64,000 bases of DNA from Proteus vulgaris (lineage in GTDB: Bacteria; Pseudomonadota; Gammaproteobacteria; Enterobacterales; Enterobacteriaceae). Shown here one piece after another: positions 58,360 through 64,000 of this stretch; position 1 is the first letter of the stretch, and each line of letters opens with the position of its first letter. The stretch is taken from contig NZ_CP090064.1 in assembly GCF_023100685.1 (NCBI RefSeq), forward strand, positions 1,116,001-1,180,000. Direction: 5' to 3'. The position numbers and the translations under genes are program-made. The notes below the pieces were generated by a model that had not been told where the DNA came from, searched no databases, and saw only the letters and a program-made list of their open reading frames with translations.

Positions 58360-59121
58360 ATGGCTTGGCTTAATCAATACGACCACTTTGTGCCAGAAGA
58401 GCATCTTGCATCAGTAGTGGGTATTGCAGCAGAAATGGGAAAGCACGATTCAGGATTTCATTCTCATGATAGAGGACAATTATTATTTACGCAGTCAGGA
58501 TGTATGCGAATTACTTTAGCCTCTCGGGTTTCTGTTTTGCCTCCCATGAGAATTGCGTGGATCCCTGCAAAATTGGAACATCGAGTCGAAATGTATGCCT
58601 CTGTGGGATATCGTTCTGTTTATATTTCCGATAAATATCATGATAAATTTCCAAGTGAGAGTGAGATATTTACGCTTTCTCCTCTTTTGCGAGAAATTCT
58701 TGAGCGTATTTCTGTGGCTGATTTTGATACGCAATGGGAAGAAGGGCGTTATGCGAATCTATTAGCTGTTTTCTTTGATGAAATCATGCAGGCTCAACGA
58801 CAACCCAATCATTTATTTATGCCGAAAGATAGGCGATTAAAACGTTTATCGTTTGATGATTTACCTCCACCGTTACAAGAAATGGCGAAATATGTGGGAG
58901 CGAGTGAAAAAACGATCACGCGTTTATTTTATAAAGAAACAGGTTTAAGTTACCAACAATGGCGTCAACAGTGGCGATTAATGAAAGCCATTGAATTATT
59001 AGCTACTCATCATCGTTATATAGATATTAGTCAGATATTAGGATTTGCTAGTGACAGTGCCTTTATTACATTTTTTAAGAAAATGACAGGGCAGACGCCA
59101 CAAGAATATTTAAAAAGCTGA
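58360..59121 (+). CDS. AraC-family transcription regulator
   Basis: A 253-residue regulator with an N-terminal cupin-like sensing domain (FHSHDRGQLLFTQSGCMRI, RIAWIPAKLEHRVEM) and a C-terminal double helix-turn-helix (about 165-253; YVGASEKTITRLFYKETGLS, ISQILGFASDSAFITFFKK). Layout matches NimR/YeaM-type repressors of efflux genes, and the divergent MFS gene is the expected target. The ATG at 58360 has AGGACA upstream; a GTG one codon earlier is less likely. Confidence 0.9.
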   Translation: MAWLNQYDHFVPEEHLASVVGIAAEMGKHDSGFHSHDRGQLLFTQSGCMRITLASRVSVLPPMRIAWIPAKLEHRVEMYASVGYRSVYISDKYHDKFPSESEIFTLSPLLREILERISVADFDTQWEEGRYANLLAVFFDEIMQAQRQPNHLFMPKDRRLKRLSFDDLPPPLQEMAKYVGASEKTITRLFYKETGLSYQQWRQQWRLMKAIELLATHHRYIDISQILGFASDSAFITFFKKMTGQTPQEYLKS

Positions 59122-59156
59122 TTAACTTTTAGTCGCTAATAGTAGCTAAAATTATA

Positions 59157-59180
59157 AAGCCCCGATTTAAAACGGGGCTT
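59157..59180. terminator. Bidirectional terminator between the AraC gene and gltA
   Basis: AAGCCCCG and CGGGGCTT around ATTTAAAA; lies 35 bp past the AraC stop and 29 bp past the gltA stop. Confidence 0.8.
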
Positions 59181-59208
59181 ATCAAGATAAATAATTAATA
59201 GAACTCAA

Positions 59209-60492
59209 TTATTTCTTTTTAATTTCACTTTTAAAATCGCGCTCATTATAACCAGTATAAAGCTGACGAGGACGCGCAATTTTCAGACCATCTTCGTGCA
59301 TTTCATTCCAGTGAGCAATCCAGCCAATTGTACGTGCAATCGCAAAAATAACAGTAAACATATTGGATGGAATACCTAACGCTTTAAGGATAATACCAGA
59401 GTAGAAATCTACGTTAGGGTACAGTTTTTTCTCAATAAAGTACGGGTCGTTTAATGCGATGCGTTCTAATTCCATTGCCACTTCAAGCAAGCTGTCATTG
59501 AGGTTTAATTCTTTTAACACTTCATGACAAGTTTCACGCATAACTGTTGCACGAGGATCGTAGTTCTTGTAAACACGGTGACCAAAGCCCATTAAACGGA
59601 AGGAGTCATTTTTGTCTTTTGCTCGTTTAATAAATTCAGGAATGTGTTCAACTGTTTTGATCTCTTCCAGCATTCGTAAACACGCTTCGTTCGCACCGCC
59701 ATGAGCGGGTCCCCAAAGTGACGCGATACCCGCAGCAATACAGGCAAATGGATTTGCACCTGAAGAGCCTGCTGTACGTACTGTAGATGTTGACGCATTT
59801 TGTTCGTGATCAGCATGAAGGATGAAAATTCTATCCATAGCACGCTCAAGTACTGGATTGATGACATACTCTTCGCATGGTGTTGCAAACATCATATGCA
59901 AGAAGTTACCCGCATAAGATAGGTCATTTTTTGGATACACAAAAGGTTGACCAATTGAGTATTTGTAACACATTGCTGCCACGGTTGGCATTTTGGATAA
60001 CAGGCGATAAGCCGTGATATCGCGGTGAACCGGATTACTGACATCCAATGCATCATGATAGAACGCAGCTAAGGCCCCTGTTACACCACACAATACAGCC
60101 ATTGGGTGAGAGTCACGGCGGAAACCATTGAACAGACGGGTGATTTGTTCATGGATCATGGTGTGACGAGTGACAGTCGTTTTAAAATTGTCGTATTGCT
60201 CTTGGGTCGGAGCTTCACCGTACAGCAGGATATAACAAACTTCCAAGTATGTTGATTCAGTCGCTAATTGCCCGATAGGGAAACCACGGTGAAGTAAGAT
60301 ACCGTTATCACCATCAATAAAAGTGATTTTTGACTCACAAGAGGCGGTTGAGGTAAAGCCGGGATCATAGGTGTAATAACCTTTGGAGCCGAGAGTACGA
60401 ATATCAATAACTTTGGAACCGAGTGTAGGGGATAAAACGTCCAAGTCTACAGATGTTTCATCAATCGTTAGCTTAGCTTTGTTATCAGCCAT
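59209..60492 (-). CDS. gltA: Citrate synthase (type II)
   Basis: Condenses acetyl-CoA and oxaloacetate in the first TCA step. The 427 residues equal E. coli GltA. Catalytic residues sit in [11 protein letters not shown] (His), [15 protein letters not shown] (His) and NVDFYSGI (Asp). The N-terminal domain ([19 protein letters not shown]) is typical of the NADH-inhibited hexameric form. AAGGAG precedes the start. Divergent from sdhCDAB as in E. coli. Confidence 0.98.
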   Translation of the reverse strand: MADNKAKLTIDETSVDLDVLSPTLGSKVIDIRTLGSKGYYTYDPGFTSTASCESKITFIDGDNGILLHRGFPIGQLATESTYLEVCYILLYGEAPTQEQYDNFKTTVTRHTMIHEQITRLFNGFRRDSHPMAVLCGVTGALAAFYHDALDVSNPVHRDITAYRLLSKMPTVAAMCYKYSIGQPFVYPKNDLSYAGNFLHMMFATPCEEYVINPVLERAMDRIFILHADHEQNASTSTVRTAGSSGANPFACIAAGIASLWGPAHGGANEACLRMLEEIKTVEHIPEFIKRAKDKNDSFRLMGFGHRVYKNYDPRATVMRETCHEVLKELNLNDSLLEVAMELERIALNDPYFIEKKLYPNVDFYSGIILKALGIPSNMFTVIFAIARTIGWIAHWNEMHEDGLKIARPRQLYTGYNERDFKSEIKKK

Positions 60493-61125
60493 TTATAATC
60501 TCCTTAGCGCTTATATGTCTCCTAACAAAGTCGAGGGTATCTCCATAAAGAATAAAGATGCACTTCGATAGTGAAACTATAGTTGATGTAAGGTACCCAG
60601 TCGGGTTTTATTTTATGCCCGTCATATCTGGGTCTATAGTGTGTCACTTATGTTAAGGAGCTTTTGATGTTATGTTTTTTTAGGTGCTTTTTTATGCAAT
60701 GCACTTAGAATTAGTACTGACAACACTTTTACATAAGTTTGAGGTTTCTGGAAGCGTGTTTGCGCACAAAAAAAACATAAACATTAAAATTATGTGGTAA
60801 ATGTAATAAAAATGTTGTGCGTGTGTCAAAAATGATAATCATTTTTGCATCGGATATATTAAATAGTGATCCCTCTCACTGTTCGAGGCAAATGTCCAGC
60901 ACACAAGTTGTGTGGTAATTGTAATAAGTTTGTGAACCACTTATACTGCGCGCAGGTCTCCGGAACCTTTGTTGTATGGAGAACCAGCGTAACGAATCCA
61001 CAATTTTTGTAAAATAGACGGATTTAACATTTTACTTAAAATGTGCCTTTGTACCCCATTCGCTGTTTGATTTCCATCCAGGTCCGGAGGAAGGAAAAAT
61101 TATAAAAGCTGTGTGGGCATAAATT
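60493..61125. other. gltA/sdhC divergent control region
   Basis: 633 bp without a gene. Contains promoters of both TCA units and a perfect Fur-box-like palindrome at 60828-60846. Around 60953-60985 a GGTCTCC...GGAGAACC imperfect hairpin lies in the probable sdh leader. Confidence 0.65.
60828..60846. promoter_or_regulatory. Fur-box-like palindrome upstream of sdhC and gltA
   Basis: AAAAATGAT-A-ATCATTTTT is a perfect 9-1-9 palindrome whose core ATGATAATCAT equals the centre of the Fur consensus. It lies about 280 bp ahead of sdhC and 336 bp ahead of gltA. Confidence 0.75.
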
Positions 61126-61503
61126 GTGAAAAAACAAAGACCTGTCAATCTGGATTTACAGACGATACAGTTTCCACTCCCTGCTATCGCATCGATCTTG
61201 CATCGTGTCTCTGGGGTTATCATGTTAGTCGCAGTTGGCATCTTACTGTGGTTACTTGGCACCTCTCTCTCCTCTCCTGAAGGTTTTCAGCAAGCTGCTG
61301 AAATGATGACTGGCTTCTTCGCAAAATTTATTTTGTGGGGCATCCTAACGGCATTGGCATACCATATTTGTGGTGGTATTCGTCACATGTTAATGGACTT
61401 CGGCTTTATTGATGAAACCTTGGTTGTAGGTCGCAATTCAGCGGCTGCATCTATGGTTATTACAGTAATTTTATCAATATTGGCGGGGGTATTAGTATGG
61501 TAA
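61126..61503 (+). CDS. sdhC: Succinate dehydrogenase cytochrome b556 subunit
   Basis: Membrane anchor subunit of complex II that binds heme b and ubiquinone. The 125 residues have three membrane helices; quinone-site Ser and Arg are in [10 protein letters not shown] and the heme ligand His in [11 protein letters not shown] or the nearby AYHICGG. The start is GTG at 61126, matching the [13 protein letters not shown] start region of E. coli SdhC; an in-frame TAA lies six bases upstream, so the four-residue longer E. coli N-terminus is absent. It overlaps sdhD by 7 bp. Confidence 0.95.
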   Translation: MKKQRPVNLDLQTIQFPLPAIASILHRVSGVIMLVAVGILLWLLGTSLSSPEGFQQAAEMMTGFFAKFILWGILTALAYHICGGIRHMLMDFGFIDETLVVGRNSAAASMVITVILSILAGVLVW

Positions 61504-61841
61504 GTAATTCTTCTACTTTAGGTCGTACTGGCATACAGGATTGGTTATTTCTGCGTGCCTCAGCCATCATCATCGTTTTATATGTTCTTTATCTTGTGGG
61601 TTTTATTGCAACCACAGAAATTACCTATGAAGTATGGCGAGGGTTCTTTAGCTCATCCCTAACCAAAGTGTTCACCATCTTGACGTTGCTTTCTATTCTT
61701 ATCCACGCGTGGATAGGCATGTGGCAAGTGTTAACGGACTATATTAAACCGCTGGCATTACGCCTGACTTTACAACTGATTATTGTTGTTGCGCTGTTGG
61801 TTTATCTTATTTATGGAACAATTGTGGTGTGGGGTGTGTAA
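61497..61841 (+). CDS. sdhD: Succinate dehydrogenase membrane anchor subunit
   Basis: Second membrane anchor of complex II. The 114 residues have three helices and the conserved [20 protein letters not shown] block, which holds the heme-ligand His and the quinone-site Asp-Tyr. Coupled to sdhC (7-bp overlap) and sdhA (TAATG). Confidence 0.96.
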   Translation: MVSNSSTLGRTGIQDWLFLRASAIIIVLYVLYLVGFIATTEITYEVWRGFFSSSLTKVFTILTLLSILIHAWIGMWQVLTDYIKPLALRLTLQLIIVVALLVYLIYGTIVVWGV

Positions 61842-63607
61842 TGAATCTGCCAGTAAGAGAGTTTGATGCCGTTGTTATTGGTGCTGGTGGCGCGGGTATG
61901 CGTGCTGCTTTACAGATTTCCCAAATGGGTTTGTCTTGCGCACTAATTTCTAAAGTTTTTCCTACTCGTTCTCATACTGTTTCAGCTCAAGGCGGTATTA
62001 CTGTTGCGTTAGGTAATACTCATGAGGATAACTGGGAATGGCACATGTACGATACAGTAAAAGGTTCCGACTATATCGGTGACCAAGATGCAATCGAATA
62101 TATGTGTAAAACTGGCCCTGAAGCAATTTTAGAGCTGGAACATATGGGGCTTCCATTTTCTCGCTTAGATGATGGCCGTATTTATCAACGTCCGTTTGGT
62201 GGTCAGTCTAAGAACTTCGGTGGCGAACAAGCTGCGCGTACTGCAGCCGCTGCTGACCGTACTGGGCACGCATTGTTGCATACCCTGTATCAGCAAAATT
62301 TAAAAAATCACACAACTATCTTTTCAGAGTGGTATTCACTGGATCTCGTGAAAAACCAAGATGGTGATATTGTTGGATGTACTGCAATTTGCATCGAAAC
62401 GGGTGAAGTCGTTTATTTCAAAGCTAATGCCACTATTTTAGCCACAGGTGGTGCGGGCCGTATTTATCAATCTACCACAAATGCACATATCAACACTGGT
62501 GATGGCGTTGGCATGGCGGTTCGTGCAGGTGTTCCACTGCAAGATATGGAAATGTGGCAATTCCACCCAACCGGTATTGCGGGTGCGGGTGTGTTAGTGA
62601 CCGAAGGTTGTCGTGGTGAAGGCGGATATCTGTTGAATAAAGACGGTGAACGCTTTATGGAACGTTATGCACCAAACGCTAAAGACCTTGCTGGTCGTGA
62701 CGTAGTGGCTCGTTCTATCATGATTGAAATTCGTGAAGGCCGTGGTTGTGATGGTCCTTGGGGTCCTCATGCGAAATTGAAACTCGACCATCTTGGTAAA
62801 GAAGTCCTTGAATCACGTTTACCGGGTATTCTTGATCTGTCTCGTACATTCGCACACGTTGATCCTATCAAAGAGCCAATTCCGGTTATTCCTACTTGCC
62901 ACTATATGATGGGTGGTATTCCAACAAAAGTGACAGGCCAAGCCATTCGTGTAAATGAGAAGGGCGAAGATGTTGTTATTCCTGGACTGTTTGCTGTCGG
63001 TGAAATTGCCTGTGTATCTGTTCATGGCGCCAACCGTTTAGGTGGTAACTCACTGTTAGACCTCGTTGTATTTGGTCGTTCAGCAGGGGTTCACTTAAAA
63101 GAATCTCTGATGGAACAAGGCACGATGCGTGATGCAAGCGAGTCGGATGTTGAAGCAGCATTAACACGTTTAAATCGCTGGGAAAACAATCGTTCTGGTG
63201 AGGATCCTGTTGAGATCCGTAAAGCACTGCAATCTTGTATGCAACATAACTTCTCAGTATTCCGTGAAGGTGATGCAATGGCAAAAGGCTTAGAAGAACT
63301 AAAAGTTATTCGTGAGCGCTTACAAAATGCCCGACTGGATGATAATTCAAGCGAGTTTAATACTCAGCGTATTGAATGCTTAGAATTAGATAACCTGATG
63401 GAAACAGCTTATGCCACTGCAGTATCTGCAAACTTCCGTACAGAAAGTCGTGGTGCTCATAGCCGTTTCGATTTCCCAGAGCGTGATGATGCGAACTGGT
63501 TATGCCATACATTATATCAACCGCAAACCGAAACAATGACACGCCGTGAAGTCAATATGCAGCCAAAACTGCGTGAAGCCTTCCCACCAAAAGTGCGTAC
63601 ATATTAA
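61841..63607 (+). CDS. sdhA: Succinate dehydrogenase flavoprotein subunit
   Basis: Catalytic subunit of complex II that oxidises succinate to fumarate with covalent FAD. The 588 residues equal E. coli SdhA. Seen are the FAD motif [13 protein letters not shown] (about 10-22), the flavinylation His in [15 protein letters not shown], the catalytic Arg region in [10 protein letters not shown] and the substrate site [11 protein letters not shown]. The start at 61841 overlaps the sdhD stop; the four extra codons upstream are not conserved. Confidence 0.98.
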   Translation: MNLPVREFDAVVIGAGGAGMRAALQISQMGLSCALISKVFPTRSHTVSAQGGITVALGNTHEDNWEWHMYDTVKGSDYIGDQDAIEYMCKTGPEAILELEHMGLPFSRLDDGRIYQRPFGGQSKNFGGEQAARTAAAADRTGHALLHTLYQQNLKNHTTIFSEWYSLDLVKNQDGDIVGCTAICIETGEVVYFKANATILATGGAGRIYQSTTNAHINTGDGVGMAVRAGVPLQDMEMWQFHPTGIAGAGVLVTEGCRGEGGYLLNKDGERFMERYAPNAKDLAGRDVVARSIMIEIREGRGCDGPWGPHAKLKLDHLGKEVLESRLPGILDLSRTFAHVDPIKEPIPVIPTCHYMMGGIPTKVTGQAIRVNEKGEDVVIPGLFAVGEIACVSVHGANRLGGNSLLDLVVFGRSAGVHLKESLMEQGTMRDASESDVEAALTRLNRWENNRSGEDPVEIRKALQSCMQHNFSVFREGDAMAKGLEELKVIRERLQNARLDDNSSEFNTQRIECLELDNLMETAYATAVSANFRTESRGAHSRFDFPERDDANWLCHTLYQPQTETMTRREVNMQPKLREAFPPKVRTY

Positions 63608-63641
63608 TTAGCGGTGTTATTGAAGTTGCGGAGACTTAAAT

Positions 63642-64000
63642 ATGAAACTTGAATTTTCGATTTATCGTTACAATCCCGACGTTGATAATGCGCCGCATAT
63701 GCAAGATTACACCCTCGAAGTTCCTGAAGGGCGTGACATGATGCTGTTGGATGCATTAATTCAATTAAAGGAAAAAGATCCTACCTTATCGTTCCGTCGT
63801 TCTTGTCGTGAAGGTGTTTGCGGCTCTGATGGCGTGAACATGAATGGTAAAAATGGTTTGGCTTGTATCACACCTATTTCATCTTTACAGAAAGGAAGTA
63901 AGAAAATTGTGATCAGACCGTTACCCGGTTTACCAGTAATTCGTGATTTAATAGTGGATATGACTCAGTTCTATACACAGTATGAGAAAATTCGTCCGTA
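63642..64000 (+). CDS. sdhB: Succinate dehydrogenase iron-sulfur subunit, N-terminal part (cut by window end)
   Basis: Electron-transfer subunit of complex II. About 119 residues are present, including the 2Fe-2S cysteines in SCREGVCGSDGVNMNG and NGLACITP. The 3Fe-4S and 4Fe-4S domain lies beyond the window. GGAG lies upstream of the ATG, 34 bp after sdhA. Confidence 0.96.
   Translation, partial: MKLEFSIYRYNPDVDNAPHMQDYTLEVPEGRDMMLLDALIQLKEKDPTLSFRRSCREGVCGSDGVNMNGKNGLACITPISSLQKGSKKIVIRPLPGLPVIRDLIVDMTQFYTQYEKIRP

Overview
The window is about 64 kb of chromosome from an AT-rich enterobacterium of the order Enterobacterales, most likely genus Proteus (P. mirabilis or a close relative). The grounds are the gene content and order, which largely follow the E. 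coli leuS-to-sdh region with characteristic substitutions, and a complete scsABCD operon whose ScsC resembles the trimeric Proteus enzyme. It is core chromosome: no phage genes, transposases or CRISPR arrays were seen. Species assignment is inference.

Layout. 1-7.6 kb: cell-wall, ribosome and replication housekeeping on the minus strand (mrdA partial, rlmH, rsfS, nadD, holA, lptE, leuS), with a ybgA-type DUF1722 gene inserted on the plus strand where E. coli has cobC. 7.9-11.1 kb: the glutamate/aspartate ABC transporter gltIJKL. 11.4-15.2 kb: scsABCD, a periplasmic thiol redox and copper-tolerance operon, followed by an odd minus-strand gene made of two degenerate HNH-like repeats. 16.0-22.8 kb: lnt, corC, ybeY, phoH, miaB and divergent ubiF. 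22.9-25.2 kb: the formaldehyde detoxification operon frmRAB with a palindromic FrmR operator. 25.4-26.2 kb: a seven-gene tRNA operon (Met, Leu, Gln, Gln, Met, Gln, Leu). 26.5-36.2 kb: amino-sugar and chitin-sugar uptake and catabolism (nagC, nagA, nagB, divergent nagE), glnS and the chitoporin gene chiP, whose leader keeps a perfect 12-nt ChiX sRNA pairing site. 36.6-43.0 kb: a DUF817 membrane protein, fur, fldA, ybfE, ybfF, seqA, pgm. 43.1-45.9 kb: yehS, a ParDE toxin-antitoxin pair, ybfA and ybgI. 45.9-56.7 kb: a five-gene minus-strand operon equivalent to E. coli yehI-yehL-yehM-yehP-yehQ (DUF4132 giant protein, MoxR-type AAA+ ATPase, DUF5682 protein, vWA protein, SWIM zinc-finger protein). 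57.1-59.1 kb: a Bcr/CflA-type MFS exporter divergent from an AraC-type regulator. 59.2-64.0 kb: gltA divergent from sdhCDAB (sdhB cut by the window end).

The least understood system is the yehI/L/M/P/Q operon: an AAA+ MoxR plus vWA pair is a chaperone/remodelling-like core, here linked to three large partners with no established biochemical role. Other notable structure is mostly in regulatory DNA: two copies of a 125-bp palindromic intergenic element, a perfect 19-bp Fur-box-like palindrome between gltA and sdhC, hairpins that may set stoichiometry inside the glt, nag and yeh operons, and a cluster of strong hairpins ahead of the DUF817 gene. All calls come from reading the sequence and from memory of protein families; no database search was run.
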